Shown: positions 29,020 through 38,960 of the stretch, piece after piece
Numbering within the stretch: the stretch's first letter is position 1
Layout: each line of letters opens with the position of its first letter
DNA from: Corticibacter populi
GTDB taxonomy: Bacteria > Pseudomonadota > Gammaproteobacteria > Burkholderiales > Burkholderiaceae_C
Assembly: GCF_004217315.1 (NCBI RefSeq)
Contig: NZ_SGWR01000004.1
Span: 18,622 to 82,621 of the forward strand
Reading direction: 5' to 3'
DNA: 64,000 nt
The notes under the pieces: model-generated
Database searches by the model: none
The model's input: only the letters and a program-made list of their open reading frames with translations
What the model was told of the DNA's origin: nothing
Program-made: the position numbers and the translations under genes

Positions 29020-31071
29020 ATGAGCACACAAAAACATTCCTTCCAGGCCGAAGTTGCCCAGGTGCTGCACCTGGTGACCCATTCCCTTTACTCGAATCCC
29101 GAGATCTTCCTGCGCGAGTTGATATCCAATGCCGCCGATGCCTGCGACAAGCTGCGCTTCGAGGCGCTGGACAACAGCGGGCTGTACGAGAGTGACCCGG
29201 AGTTGCGCGTGCGGGTGAGCTTCGACGAGAAGGCCAGGACGCTGACCATCGACGACAACGGCATCGGCATGAGCGTGCAGGAGGCCATCGACAACCTGGG
29301 AACCATCGCCAAGAGCGGCACGCGCGAGTTCACCAGCCGCCTCACCGGCGACCAGAAGGCCGATGCGCAGCTGATCGGCCAGTTCGGCGTGGGCTTCTAC
29401 TCGGCCTTCATCGTCGCCGACAAGGTCACCGTCGAAACCCGCCGCGCCGGCCTGCCGGTCAGCGAAGGTGTGCGCTGGCAGAGCGATGGCACGGGTGACT
29501 TCGAGGTCGCCAGCATCGAGCGCGCGCAGCGCGGCACCAGCATCACGCTGCAACTGCGCGAGGATGCCCAGGATTTCCTCAACGGCTGGAAGCTCAAGTC
29601 CATCATCAACAAGTATTCCGACCACATCAGCCTGCCGGTGCAGATGGAGAAGGAAGAGTGGAAGGACGGCGAGCAAGAGGGTGAGCCTGGCGGCATGGTC
29701 AAGACCGGCGAGTGGGAAACCATCAACCAGGCCAACGCGCTGTGGGCGAGACCGAAGAAGGACATCACGGACGAGCAGTACATCGAGTTCTACAAGAGCC
29801 TCAGTCACGACTTCGAGGCGCCGCTGGCCTGGAGCCATAACAAGGTCGAGGGCAGCACCGAATACACGCAGCTGCTCTACATCCCGGCCAAGGCGCCGCA
29901 GGACCTGTGGAACCGCGACAAGCACGCCGGCATCAAGCTCTACGTCAAGCGCGTCTTCATCATGAACGAGGCGGATGCGCTGCTGCCCTCATACCTGCGC
30001 TTCGTGTTCGGCGTGATCGACTCGGCCGACCTGCCGCTCAACGTCAGCCGCGAACTGCTGCAGGAAAGCCGCGATGTGCGCGCCATCCGCGACGGCAACA
30101 CGCGCCGCGTGCTGGGCCTGCTCGAGAGCCTGGCCGATGAACAGCGCACCGACGCGCAAAGCCAGGAAGGCAAGATCGACATCGGCTCGGGCGAGGCCAC
30201 GCCGGCCCCCGAATCGACCGCCGACGTCACCGATGTCGAGGACAAGAACGCCGCCGGCAAGGAGACTGCCACCGCCGCCGGAGCCTCTGCCGAGTTTGCC
30301 GACGAGGCGGGCAAGTACGCGCGCTTCTACGCCGAATTCGGCGCCGTGCTCAAGGAGGGTCTGGGCGAGGACTTCGCCAACCGCGAGCGCATCGCCAAGC
30401 TGCTGCGCTATGCCTCCACGCAAAGCGACACCGTCAGCGTCAGCCTGGCCGACTACAAGGCCCGCATGAAGGAAGGCCAGAAGGCCATCTACTACCTCAC
30501 CGCCGACAACCTGGCCGCCGCCAAGAGCAGTCCGCAACTCGAGCTGTTCCGCAAGAAAGGCATCGAAGTGCTCTTGATGACCGACCGCGTCGACGAATGG
30601 GCCATGGGCTTTCTGAGCGACTTCGACGGTACGCCGCTGCAATCCATTGCCAAGGGTGCCGTGGACCTGGGCGATCTGCAGGACGAAGCCGAGCGCAAGG
30701 CCGCCGAAGAGGCGGCCGAAGCCTTCAAGCCCGTGCTCGAACGCCTCAAGGCCGCGCTGGCCGCCGAGGCCGAGGACGTGCGCGTGACCACGCGCCTGGT
30801 CGACTCGCCCGCCTGCCTGGTGGTCAAGGACGGCCAGATCAGCACCCAGCTCGCGCGCCTTCTCAAGCAGGCTGGCCAGGCCGTGCCGGATACCCGCCCG
30901 GTGCTGGAGGTCAATCCCGCGCATCCGCTGCTCAAGAAGCTGGAAGCGGCAGACGGCGCCGCCTTCGCCGACCTGGCCCATATCCTGTTCGACCAGGCGC
31001 TGCTGGCCGAAGGCGGGCTGCCGGCCGACCCCGCCGCCTACGTCAAGCGCGTCAACGCGCTGCTGGCCTGA
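29020..31071 (+). CDS. htpG: Chaperone protein HtpG (Hsp90)
   Basis: ATP-dependent chaperone, 683 residues against about 630 in most bacteria. The N-terminal ATPase domain shows [31 protein letters not shown] and [15 protein letters not shown]. The middle domain has [11 protein letters not shown], and the C-terminal dimerisation domain has [10 protein letters not shown] and [12 protein letters not shown]. The extra length is an acidic, Ala/Thr-rich insert of about 43 residues near residues 383-427 (DNA about 30166-30300), between the segments LLESLA and [10 protein letters not shown]. The ATG at 29020 begins the conserved sequence; a sigma-32 promoter lies upstream. Confidence 0.96.
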   Translation: MSTQKHSFQAEVAQVLHLVTHSLYSNPEIFLRELISNAADACDKLRFEALDNSGLYESDPELRVRVSFDEKARTLTIDDNGIGMSVQEAIDNLGTIAKSGTREFTSRLTGDQKADAQLIGQFGVGFYSAFIVADKVTVETRRAGLPVSEGVRWQSDGTGDFEVASIERAQRGTSITLQLREDAQDFLNGWKLKSIINKYSDHISLPVQMEKEEWKDGEQEGEPGGMVKTGEWETINQANALWARPKKDITDEQYIEFYKSLSHDFEAPLAWSHNKVEGSTEYTQLLYIPAKAPQDLWNRDKHAGIKLYVKRVFIMNEADALLPSYLRFVFGVIDSADLPLNVSRELLQESRDVRAIRDGNTRRVLGLLESLADEQRTDAQSQEGKIDIGSGEATPAPESTADVTDVEDKNAAGKETATAAGASAEFADEAGKYARFYAEFGAVLKEGLGEDFANRERIAKLLRYASTQSDTVSVSLADYKARMKEGQKAIYYLTADNLAAAKSSPQLELFRKKGIEVLLMTDRVDEWAMGFLSDFDGTPLQSIAKGAVDLGDLQDEAERKAAEEAAEAFKPVLERLKAALAAEAEDVRVTTRLVDSPACLVVKDGQISTQLARLLKQAGQAVPDTRPVLEVNPAHPLLKKLEAADGAAFADLAHILFDQALLAEGGLPADPAAYVKRVNALLA

Positions 31072-31096
31072 CCGCCTAGCCAACGGCCTTGGGATA

Positions 31097-31139
31097 CTGT
31101 TCACGATCTTTTCGTGGTCCGCGGAAAGATCGTGAACAG
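31097..31139 (+). terminator. Perfect 15-bp hairpin after htpG
   Basis: CTGTTCACGATCTTT and AAAGATCGTGAACAG are exact reverse complements separated by 13 bases, 25 bases beyond the htpG stop. Only a weak T-rich tail follows (GGTTCTTC), so it is a probable rather than certain terminator. Confidence 0.65.
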
Positions 31140-31250
31140 GTTCTTCAAGCTGCACCCCGTTGCGCCGCCATTCACCGGTGCAACGGGTGGCCTCGGCCCC
31201 GGTACCCCATCATCACCCCTCAAGCGCCAAGCGCTGCAACGGAACACCCC

Positions 31251-31625
31251 ATGAGCATGCCTGCATCCCCCGTCGTTCGCCACCATGTCGGCCCGCGCCT
31301 CTCGGAGACCGCCATCTTCAACAACACCGTCTATTTGGCCGGGCAAATCCCCGAGAACAGCCCGGGCCAGGATATCGCCACTCAGACCCGCGAGGTGCTT
31401 GGCCACATCGACCGTCTGCTCGCCGAGGCCGGCTCCAGCAAGCGCAGCATCCTGCAATGCCAGATCTACCTGCGGGACGTGGGCGACATCGGTGCCATGA
31501 ACGCGGTGTGGGACGAATGGGTCGACCCCAGCCACACCCCGCCGCGCGCCACGGTGCAGGCACTGCTGGCCAACCCGGATTACCGCATCGAGGTGGTGGT
31601 GGTCGCTGCCGTCGAAGAAGCATAA
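31251..31625 (+). CDS. RidA (YjgF/YER057c/UK114) family protein
   Basis: A 124-residue protein of the family that hydrolyses reactive enamine/imine intermediates of pyridoxal-phosphate enzymes. Motifs are [55 protein letters not shown] (the Arg binds the substrate carboxylate) and [11 protein letters not shown]. Likely cytosolic trimer. Start at the first of two close ATGs (31251). 88 bases before mnmE; may share its transcript. Confidence 0.92.
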   Translation: MSMPASPVVRHHVGPRLSETAIFNNTVYLAGQIPENSPGQDIATQTREVLGHIDRLLAEAGSSKRSILQCQIYLRDVGDIGAMNAVWDEWVDPSHTPPRATVQALLANPDYRIEVVVVAAVEEA

Positions 31626-31713
31626 GCGCGGCGCAGGCACTGGCTGCTTGCTGCAGCAGCGCCGGCAGGCCGTGGCCGATAATCGGATCTTTGCGTCCAC
31701 CCCGCCTGCATTC

Positions 31714-33162
31714 ATGACTGCGCCGCCCGCTTTGCCACGCCACCCCATCATCGCCATTGCCACCGCACCCGGCCGCGGCGGCATTGGCGTGATTCGCATC
31801 TCCGGGCCGCAACTGCGCCCCTGGGCCGAGCATTACCTGGGCCAGCCGCTGCGCGCGCGCCATGCCCACTACCTGCCGTTCCCGGCTGGCGACGGCACGC
31901 CGCTCGACCATGGCTTGGCGCTGTACTTCCCGGCTCCCCATTCCTACACCGGCGAGGACGTGCTCGAGCTGCAGGCCCACGGCGGACCCGTGTTGCTGCA
32001 GATGCTGCTGGCGCGCTGCCTCGAATCGGCGGCCGAGCGCGATCCCGCCACCGGCGAGCCGCGCCTGCCGAGGCTGCGCCTGGCGGAGCCGGGCGAATTC
32101 ACCCAGCGCGCCTTCCTCAATGACAAGATGGACCTCGCCCAGGCCGAGGCCGTAGCCGACCTGATCGACGCCAGCACCGAAACCGCCGCGCGCAGTGCCG
32201 GTCTGTCGCTCAGCGGCGCCTTCTCGCAGGCCATCGGCTCCTTGCGCGAGCAGCTCATCCACCTGCGCATGCTGGTCGAGGCCACGCTGGACTTCCCCGA
32301 AGAGGAAGACGTTGACTTCCTGCAGGAGGCCGACGCCGCCGGCCAGTTGCAGCAACTGCAGGCGCAGCTCGAGAGCGTGCGCCGCCGCGCACGCCAGGGC
32401 GCGTTGCTGCGCGAGGGCCTGAAGATCGTCATCGCCGGCCAGCCCAACGCCGGCAAAAGCTCGCTGCTCAATGCCTTGGCCGGTGCGGAACTGGCCATCG
32501 TCACGCCCATTGCCGGTACCACCCGCGACAAGGTCGAGCAGACCATCCAGATCGATGGCGTGCCGCTGCACATCGTCGATACCGCCGGTCTGCGCGAGAC
32601 CGAGGACACCGTCGAGCGCATCGGCGTAGAGCGCGCCTGGCATGCCCTTGAAGGTGCCGATGCCGTGCTGTTCCTGCACGACCTGACGCAGCGCGAGAGC
32701 GCCGCCTACCAGCAGGGCGATGCGCAAATCCGCAGGCATCTCGCCAAGCGCATCGCCCCGGCGACGCCCGTGCTGCATGTCTGGAACAAGCTTGATTGCG
32801 TCACGCCCGCGGCGCAGGCAGCGGTAACAGCCGCGCTGCCTGCGGGCGAGGAAAGCCTTTTCATTTCCGCCCAGGCCGGCACCGGCTTGGATGTACTGCG
32901 CCAGCGTCTGCTGGAACTGGCCGGCTTTCAGTCCCTGCCCGAAGGCGTCTTCATGGCCCGCGCGCGACACCTGCGCGCGCTGGCCGAGGTGGGCGAACAT
33001 CTGAACATCGCCAGCGCCATGCTGGAGCAGCCGGAGCGTCCCCTCGATCTGCTCGCCGAGGAACTGCGCCTGGCCCAGACGGCACTCAATGCCATCACCG
33101 GCGAGTTCACCTCCGATGACCTGCTGGGGGTGATTTTTTCGAGCTTCTGCATCGGGAAGTGA
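31714..33162 (+). CDS. mnmE: tRNA modification GTPase MnmE
   Basis: With MnmG it makes the cmnm5 modification at the wobble U of several tRNAs (482 residues). The N-terminal folate-binding domain starts [19 protein letters not shown]. The G domain has [14 protein letters not shown] (Walker A), DTAGLRET and NKLD. The C-terminus ends FCIGK with the essential cysteine. The gene is intact, but its last 20 bases are the attL core of the island that follows, so the integration rebuilds the 3' end of the gene exactly. Confidence 0.96.
   Translation: MTAPPALPRHPIIAIATAPGRGGIGVIRISGPQLRPWAEHYLGQPLRARHAHYLPFPAGDGTPLDHGLALYFPAPHSYTGEDVLELQAHGGPVLLQMLLARCLESAAERDPATGEPRLPRLRLAEPGEFTQRAFLNDKMDLAQAEAVADLIDASTETAARSAGLSLSGAFSQAIGSLREQLIHLRMLVEATLDFPEEEDVDFLQEADAAGQLQQLQAQLESVRRRARQGALLREGLKIVIAGQPNAGKSSLLNALAGAELAIVTPIAGTTRDKVEQTIQIDGVPLHIVDTAGLRETEDTVERIGVERAWHALEGADAVLFLHDLTQRESAAYQQGDAQIRRHLAKRIAPATPVLHVWNKLDCVTPAAQAAVTAALPAGEESLFISAQAGTGLDVLRQRLLELAGFQSLPEGVFMARARHLRALAEVGEHLNIASAMLEQPERPLDLLAEELRLAQTALNAITGEFTSDDLLGVIFSSFCIGK
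33143..33162 (+). repeat. attL core: 20-bp direct repeat at the mnmE 3' end
   Basis: GCTTCTGCATCGGGAAGTGA, covering the final codons and stop of mnmE, is repeated exactly at 51087-51106. An integrase gene starts 184 bases downstream. The flanking bases differ at both copies, so 20 bases is the full identity block. This is the standard sign of site-specific integration. Confidence 0.93.
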
Positions 33163-33166
33163 TGTG

Positions 33167-33346
33167 GGGTCCATGGAGGTCCACCGAAGTCTGCTGATGT
33201 GCCTGTAAGCCGCATAAATAAAAGGATTTTTGTCTACTGAGTGATTCGGTGATACAGTCAAAGCCATCGCTATTCGGGTCCATATATGGGTCCAATCTCA
33301 CCGAATAGCCTGACTATTGACTTTCATGGACCCAAAGGAGGGTCCA
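33167..33346. repeat. GGGTCCA repeats near attL (possible integrase arm sites)
   Basis: GGGTCCA occurs at 33167-33173, 33276-33282, 33288-33294 and 33340-33346, AGGTCCA at 33177-33183, and the inverted form TGGACCC at 33327-33333. The pair at 33276/33288 is spaced by 12 bases, the same spacing as the pair near attR. One copy overlaps the integrase Shine-Dalgarno and start codon, so integrase or excisionase binding might also control translation or transcription of the gene. Confidence 0.6.
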
Positions 33347-34536
33347 TGTCTCTCACAGACACCGCGCTCAAGGCGCTCAAGCCGAAGGATGCCTCGTACA
33401 TCGTCAGCGACGATCGCGGGCTGTACGTCGAGGTGCTGCCGAGTGGCAGCATCGTCTGGCGTTATCGCTATCGGCTGGACGGCAAACGGGAAAAGCTCAC
33501 ACTCGGCAAGTACCCGGCCCTTACCCTGAAGAACGCCCGCCTGAAACGGGACGAGGCAGCCCACCAAGTGGCGATGGGGGAGTCGCCAGCAAAGAAGAAA
33601 CAGCAGGAGAAAGTGGCCGGCGCAGAAGACGCCACCGTGGCCGAATTCGCCGAACGCTTCTTCAAGGACATCCAGTCACGCGACCGCAAGGACGTGACCA
33701 TGCCTCGCCGCTACCTGGAGAAGGACATCCTGCCGCACATAGGCAGCAAGCCGGTCCGGGACATTACCGCCGAAGACGTGCGCAGCGTCATCTGGCGCAA
33801 GAAAGAGCAAGGCTTCGACGCCGCCGCCGGCCAGGTGCGCGGGCTGCTCAAACGCATGTTCGATTACGCACTGACCTGCGGGCTGATCCAGGCCAACCCG
33901 GTCATGGCCCTGCCGATGCGGCACGTCTACCGCGCCGCCGCCCGCGATCGGGCGCTGACGCCGGACGAAATCCGGCAGTTCCTGCGCGCCATGCAGTCCT
34001 CCAATATCCGTCGCCAGTTCAAGATCGCCTTCCAGCTGATCCTGATGACACTGGTGCGCAAGTCCGAGCTGATGCTGGCGCAGTGGAAGGACGTGCATCT
34101 GGACGAAGGCGAATGGCACATCCCGGTCGAGAACTCCAAGACCGGCAAGCCGCACATCGTCTACCTGTCCACCCAGGCGCAAACGCTGTTCAAGGAACTC
34201 AAGCCGCTCGCCAGCAGCAGCGACTGGGTGCTGCCAGGGCGCGGCACCCTGGCCAAGCCCTTCGCCGACAATGCACTGAACCAGGCGCTGAAGGTGTCAT
34301 TACAGGGGCAGGAGATCCCTGCCTTCACCATCCATGACCTGCGGCGCACCGCATCGACGTTGCTGCACGAGCAGGGCTGGGCTTCGGACGTGGTGGAAAA
34401 GGCGCTGAACCACACCATCGGCGGCGTGCGCGGCGTCTACAACAGGGCGGAGTACGCAGAGCAGCGGCGGGAGATGTTGCAGGCGTGGTCGGATTACATC
34501 GATGGGCTGGCGCCATCGGCCAATTTGGTGGTGTGA
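33346..34536 (+). CDS. Site-specific tyrosine integrase, P4 type
   Basis: Integrase of 396 residues that would join the island to mnmE. The N-terminal arm-binding domain (DUF4102-like; MSLTDTALKALKPKD... GLYVEVLPSGS... KLTLGKYPALTLKNAR) is followed by the SAM-like core-binding domain and the catalytic domain. Catalytic residues are visible in LVRKSELM (Arg), HDLRRTASTLLHEQG (His-x-x-Arg), LNHT (His) and VYNRAEY (Tyr). The ATG at 33346 follows AAAGGAGGG. It looks intact, so the island may still excise. Confidence 0.95.
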   Translation: MSLTDTALKALKPKDASYIVSDDRGLYVEVLPSGSIVWRYRYRLDGKREKLTLGKYPALTLKNARLKRDEAAHQVAMGESPAKKKQQEKVAGAEDATVAEFAERFFKDIQSRDRKDVTMPRRYLEKDILPHIGSKPVRDITAEDVRSVIWRKKEQGFDAAAGQVRGLLKRMFDYALTCGLIQANPVMALPMRHVYRAAARDRALTPDEIRQFLRAMQSSNIRRQFKIAFQLILMTLVRKSELMLAQWKDVHLDEGEWHIPVENSKTGKPHIVYLSTQAQTLFKELKPLASSSDWVLPGRGTLAKPFADNALNQALKVSLQGQEIPAFTIHDLRRTASTLLHEQGWASDVVEKALNHTIGGVRGVYNRAEYAEQRREMLQAWSDYIDGLAPSANLVV

Positions 34537-34660
34537 GTCCGGCCGGGGCGCTGGTGGCCTTTTCCCTTTTTGGGTAGGGCCGTTGCCCCTTGATTGCCAT
34601 TCCCTTGTCTCTGCCTTTTCCTTCGTGGCGGGCATTTATGATCGACGATGATTATCAGAC

Positions 34661-34671
34661 ACTGATATAAT
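34661..34671 (+). promoter_or_regulatory. Possible -10 element before the island operon
   Basis: A TATAAT hexamer (34666-34671) in an AT-rich patch 32 bases before the winged-helix gene is the best promoter candidate for the defence operon. No good -35 box stands 16-18 bases upstream, so it may need an activator or be weak. Confidence 0.35.
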
Positions 34672-34702
34672 TGTAAATCAACGTGTCATTGGATTCGCGA
34701 TC

Positions 34703-35020
34703 ATGAAGCGCTGCATTGTGGGTATCCGACAGCCAGACGGTTTGCCACCGCAGGGAAGCGAAACGCCCAGCATTTGGTTTCCGTCTCTGGCATCACTGGC
34801 AGCGGTGCTGTCGGACGACAACCGCCGCCTGCTGCGCCTGATCCATGACAAACAACCCAAGTCCCTGACCGAACTGGCCGAACTTAGCGGCCGCAAGGTG
34901 CCGAACCTGTCGCGCACCCTGCGGATGATGTCGGATTACGGCCTGGTTTCGCTGCAGCGCAATGTTCGGGATGTTCAGCCAACCGCGCTGGCGACCGAAT
35001 TTCTGGTCGTGCTGGATTGA
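34703..35020 (+). CDS. Small winged-helix DNA-binding protein (MarR/HVO_A0114-like)
   Basis: A 105-residue protein. Residues about 35-95 form a winged helix: LSDDNRRLLRLIHDKQPKSLTELAELSGRKVPNLSRTLRMMSDYGLVSLQ, a typical DNA-binding core with the recognition helix around RKVPNLSRTL. It resembles the HVO_A0114 group of small regulators. As the first gene of the island operon, with its stop overlapping a possible start of the next gene (TGATG at 35018), it is a natural candidate for autoregulator of the defence genes. That role is inferred. Confidence 0.75.
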   Translation: MKRCIVGIRQPDGLPPQGSETPSIWFPSLASLAAVLSDDNRRLLRLIHDKQPKSLTELAELSGRKVPNLSRTLRMMSDYGLVSLQRNVRDVQPTALATEFLVVLD

Positions 35021-35046
35021 TGGCTATGAATACGAGAGGGAATGCG

Positions 35047-36039
35047 ATGGCACGGATGTGGATGGTGCGCGGCGAAGGCGGCAGTCTGTATGACGCCTTT
35101 CGTGAGCGTGGTGTGGCGGCTATAGGCTGGAATCAATTGGCGGCCCATGCCAAACCCGGTGTCGGGCGCAAGCAGCTAATCGCCCTGTACCAGTCCGCCG
35201 AGCCCCAGGCCAAACAAGGGACAGTGATCTCGGGCGCATCCCAGGTCTGGCGCTTCGTCAACGACATCCAGGATGGTGATTGGATCGTCACCTACTCGCC
35301 AGCCAATCGCCTGTATTCGATCGGCAAGGTCACGGGACCAACCGAGCACCATCCCGAGTGGGCGGAGCAAGGCATGCCGCTGGCGCGCAAGGTTCAGTGG
35401 CAAGCGCAGGAGCTGCCGCGCGACAGCCTGGGCACGAGCACCAAGAACAGTTTGGGTTCCACGCTAACCCTGTTCGAGGTGCCGTCGAGTGCCGCCGTCG
35501 AAGTGCTGGCGGCGTTGAAAGGCAAACCCGTTCCGCCAGTGGAAGATGACGCGGAAGAGGCCATCGCCGACCCGCTGGTCGACATCGAATCTCAGGCGCT
35601 GGAACGCATCAAGGATCGGGTCAACGAACTGGACTGGGACGACATGCAGCAGCTGGTTGCCGGCATCTTGCGCGCCATGGGCTACAAGACCCAGGTCTCG
35701 CCGCCTGGCTCCGACCGTGGGAAGGACATCGTGGCGTCGCCGGACGGTTTCGGCTTCGAACACCCGCGCATCGTCGTGGAGGTCAAGCACCGCAAAGGGC
35801 AGATGGGCAGTCAGGAGATTCGCAGCTTTCTCGGCGGCCGCCATAAGGATGATCGCGGGCTATACGTCAGCACCGGCGGCTTCACCAAGGACGCGCAGTA
35901 CGAAGCGGACCGGGCATCCATTCCGCTTGCAATGTGGACATTGGATCATGTGGTGCGCGCCCTGATCGAACACTACGACGCCACCGACGCCGAAACCAAA
36001 CGCATCGTGCCGCTGAAGCGGCTGTACTGGCCTGCTTGA
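35047..36039 (+). CDS. Mrr-like restriction endonuclease with N-terminal EVE/PUA-like domain
   Basis: A 330-residue nuclease. The C-terminal Mrr_cat domain (about residues 190-300) has LVAGILRAMGYKTQVSPPG, then DRGKDIVAS (catalytic Asp) and IVVEVKHRKGQ (Glu-x-Lys), the PD-(D/E)xK set of enzymes that cut modified DNA. The N-terminal half (MWMVRGEGGSLYDAF...GVAAIGW...GDWIVTYSPANRLYSIGKV) resembles the EVE/PUA-like modules that read modified bases. The ATG at 35047 has GAGAGGGA upstream; in-frame ATGs at 35020 and 35026 are alternatives. A decayed copy of the 3' end of a related gene lies at 51187-51300. Confidence 0.85.
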   Translation: MARMWMVRGEGGSLYDAFRERGVAAIGWNQLAAHAKPGVGRKQLIALYQSAEPQAKQGTVISGASQVWRFVNDIQDGDWIVTYSPANRLYSIGKVTGPTEHHPEWAEQGMPLARKVQWQAQELPRDSLGTSTKNSLGSTLTLFEVPSSAAVEVLAALKGKPVPPVEDDAEEAIADPLVDIESQALERIKDRVNELDWDDMQQLVAGILRAMGYKTQVSPPGSDRGKDIVASPDGFGFEHPRIVVEVKHRKGQMGSQEIRSFLGGRHKDDRGLYVSTGGFTKDAQYEADRASIPLAMWTLDHVVRALIEHYDATDAETKRIVPLKRLYWPA

Positions 36040-36059
36040 CGCCTGCGGAGACACATACT

Positions 36060-38960
36060 TTGGAATACTTTCTGACCCCTCACCAAAGTCAGTACTTCGC
36101 TTGGCAGCTTACCCGCCAGGCAGCCAGCGACAGCGTGGAATCTCTGGCGAGTGCGCTGGTTGACTCCCAGGTGGATTTGAATCCGCACCAGGTCGAAGCC
36201 GCGCTCTTTGCCTGCCGCAATCCACTCTCGCGAGGCGTGATCCTGGCGGACGAGGTGGGGCTGGGTAAGACGATCGAAGCGGGGCTGGTCATTTCTCAAC
36301 GTTGGGCAGAGCGGCGTCGCAAGATGCTCATCATCGTGCCGGCCAACCTGCGCAAGCAATGGCACCAGGAATTGCAGGACAAGTTCAATCTTCAGGGGCT
36401 GATCCTCGAAGCGAAGAACTACAACGCCATGCGCAAGGAAAGTGTCACGCAACCCTTTCTGCATGCAGGCGGGCCGGTCATCTGTTCCTACCAGTTCGCC
36501 AAAGCCAAGGCTGATGACCTCAAGCGCATCCATTGGGATCTGGTGGTCATGGATGAAGCCCACCGTCTGCGCAATGTCTACAAGAACGGCAACGTCATTG
36601 CCCGGACCATTCGCGACGCGTTGGAGCACGTCGATGCCAAAGTCCTGCTGACGGCAACACCGTTGCAAAACACCCTGCTGGAGCTTTACGGCTTGGTGAG
36701 CATGATCGACGAGCGTGTATTTGGCGATCTCGACAGTTTCCGAACGCAATTTTCTGGCGTCAGAACCGAACAGTCCAACCGGGCACTGCGAGAGCGTTTG
36801 ACGCCGCTTTGCAAGCGCACGCTGCGCCGGCAAGTTCAGCAGTACGTGCCGTATACCGCTCGTATCGCCATCGTCGAAGAGTTCACGCCCAGCCAGGAAG
36901 AGCAGCAACTTTCCGCATTGGTCGCCGATTACCTGCGTCGCCCGAATCTCAAGGCACTGCCTGAAGGCCAGCGTCAACTGATCTCGTTGGTGCTATGGAA
37001 GCTACTGGCCTCGTCCAGCCACGCCATTGCCGGGGCGCTGGAGACTATGGCCAATCGCCTTCAAGGACAACTGGATGAGTTGCCTGATGTCCCTGACCTA
37101 ACAGAGTCGCTGGATGACGACTACGAAGGACTGGATGAAACCGCCGATGAGTGGAATGGCGCAACCGTCAATGATGCCGATGCCAGCGCCAACGAACGAG
37201 CAGCCATTGCCGACGAAGCGGCCGAACTCCGACGCTTCAAGGAATTGGCTACGGGTATTCGACAGAATGCCAAAGGGCAAGCGCTGTTGACTGCACTGGG
37301 CAAAGCTTTCGCTGAGCTGGAGCGTTTAGGTGCGGGCAAGAAAGCCATCATCTTCACCGAGTCCAAGCGCACCCAGAACTACCTGCTTTCCCTGTTGGCT
37401 GAGACGCCTTACGGCGACGGTATCGTGCTGTTCAATGGCACCAACAGCGATGCCAGGGCTCAAGCCATTTACAAAGACTGGCTGCAACGCCATGAAGGCA
37501 GCGACCGCATTACCGGCTCCAAAACCGCAGATACTCGCGCCGCGCTGGTCGAACACTTCAAGGAGCGGGGCACCATCATGATCGCGACGGAGGCGGGTGC
37601 GGAAGGCATCAACCTCCAGTTTTGCTCGCTGGTCATCAACTACGACCTGCCGTGGAATCCCCAGCGGATCGAGCAACGTATCGGCCGCTGCCACCGCTAC
37701 GGGCAAAAGCACGATGTGGTGGTGGTCAACTTCGTCGACCGCAGCAATGAGGCGGATGCGCGCGTCTATGACCTCCTGTCGCAGAAGTTCAAGCTGTTCG
37801 AAGGCGTGTTCGGCGCCAGTGACGAAGTGCTGGGGACCATCGGCTCCGGCGTGGATTTCGAACGGCGTATCGCAGAGATTTACCAGAAATGCTCGAAGCC
37901 AGAAGAAATCCGCAACCGCTTCGAAGACCTCCAGCGCGAACTTGCCAGCGAGATCGACGAAGCGATGCTCAGAACACGGCAGCTTCTGCTGGAGAATTTC
38001 GACGAGGAAGTGCAGGAGAAACTGCGCATCCGCAGCCAGGACAGCCAAGCGGTGCTGAACAAGTACGAGCGCCTGCTGATGGACTTGAGCCGCACGGAGT
38101 TGCGGGATCATGCCCGCTTCGATACTGCCGAAGAAATCAATGGCTTTGTCCTGCATAGCCTGCCCGATGGGCTAGGTCACGCCACTGGCAGCAGCGAACA
38201 GGCGGCGATGGCGGGGCGCTATGAACTGCCCAGGCGCAGCGGCGATGCGCATCTTTACCGTATGGGCCACCCCTTGGCGGAATGGGCCATTGAGCGCGCC
38301 AAGGCGCGAGATCTACAACTCCCCACACGATTGGCGTTCGACTACGCCGCCTACGGCAAAAGGCTCGTCAGCCTTGAAAAATGGCGCGGCCAGAGCGGCT
38401 GGCTGAGTGTGACCCTGTTGACCGTCGAAACCCTGAACGATCAAGAGCAGCACCTGGTTGTTTCCGCCTGCACCCAGACGGGGGAAGCGCTGCCAGAGGA
38501 CGATCCAGAAAAATTGCTGCGCCTGCCTGCGCAAGTCAAAGGCGATGCGCACCTGGAAGCATGTGCCGAACTCGTCGCCAACGTCGAAAGCCGGAAAAGC
38601 GTGCTACTGCGTGAGATCAATCAGCGCAATCTGGGCTACTTCGAGCAGGAAGTGCAGAAACTCGATGCTTGGGCAGACGACCTGAAGCTCGGGTTGGAGC
38701 AAGAAATCAAAGCCATCGACGGCGAGATCAAGGAGGTGCGCCGCACCGCCGCCGCATCGCCCACGCTGGAAGAAAAACTGGCGCATCAGAAACGCCAACG
38801 AGAATTGGAAAACAAGCGCAGCAAACTACGCAGGGAGCTGTTCGCCAGGCAGGATGACATCGAGATGCAACGCAATACGCTGATCGAACAGCTTGAGGAG
38901 CAACTGGAACAGCGGGTTCAGGAACAGGTGCTGTTCAACGTGGAGTGGGTGCTGCAATGA
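36060..38960 (+). CDS. SNF2-family DEAD/DEAH helicase of the island defence operon
   Basis: A 966-residue ATPase. The SNF2 helicase core has Walker A DEVGLGKT (about residues 64-71), the DEAH box VVMDEAHRLRN (about 160-170), TATPLQN, and in the second lobe TEAGAEGINLQFC and QRIEQRIGRCHRYGQ. This is the RapA-like layout. The C-terminal 250 residues are long charged coiled-coil. It starts at TTG 36060, 20 bases after the Mrr-like gene. Its end overlaps the SIR2 gene by four bases. Likely a DNA translocase acting as sensor or motor in a defence complex; no nuclease motif is seen in it. Confidence 0.85.
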   Translation: MEYFLTPHQSQYFAWQLTRQAASDSVESLASALVDSQVDLNPHQVEAALFACRNPLSRGVILADEVGLGKTIEAGLVISQRWAERRRKMLIIVPANLRKQWHQELQDKFNLQGLILEAKNYNAMRKESVTQPFLHAGGPVICSYQFAKAKADDLKRIHWDLVVMDEAHRLRNVYKNGNVIARTIRDALEHVDAKVLLTATPLQNTLLELYGLVSMIDERVFGDLDSFRTQFSGVRTEQSNRALRERLTPLCKRTLRRQVQQYVPYTARIAIVEEFTPSQEEQQLSALVADYLRRPNLKALPEGQRQLISLVLWKLLASSSHAIAGALETMANRLQGQLDELPDVPDLTESLDDDYEGLDETADEWNGATVNDADASANERAAIADEAAELRRFKELATGIRQNAKGQALLTALGKAFAELERLGAGKKAIIFTESKRTQNYLLSLLAETPYGDGIVLFNGTNSDARAQAIYKDWLQRHEGSDRITGSKTADTRAALVEHFKERGTIMIATEAGAEGINLQFCSLVINYDLPWNPQRIEQRIGRCHRYGQKHDVVVVNFVDRSNEADARVYDLLSQKFKLFEGVFGASDEVLGTIGSGVDFERRIAEIYQKCSKPEEIRNRFEDLQRELASEIDEAMLRTRQLLLENFDEEVQEKLRIRSQDSQAVLNKYERLLMDLSRTELRDHARFDTAEEINGFVLHSLPDGLGHATGSSEQAAMAGRYELPRRSGDAHLYRMGHPLAEWAIERAKARDLQLPTRLAFDYAAYGKRLVSLEKWRGQSGWLSVTLLTVETLNDQEQHLVVSACTQTGEALPEDDPEKLLRLPAQVKGDAHLEACAELVANVESRKSVLLREINQRNLGYFEQEVQKLDAWADDLKLGLEQEIKAIDGEIKEVRRTAAASPTLEEKLAHQKRQRELENKRSKLRRELFARQDDIEMQRNTLIEQLEEQLEQRVQEQVLFNVEWVLQ

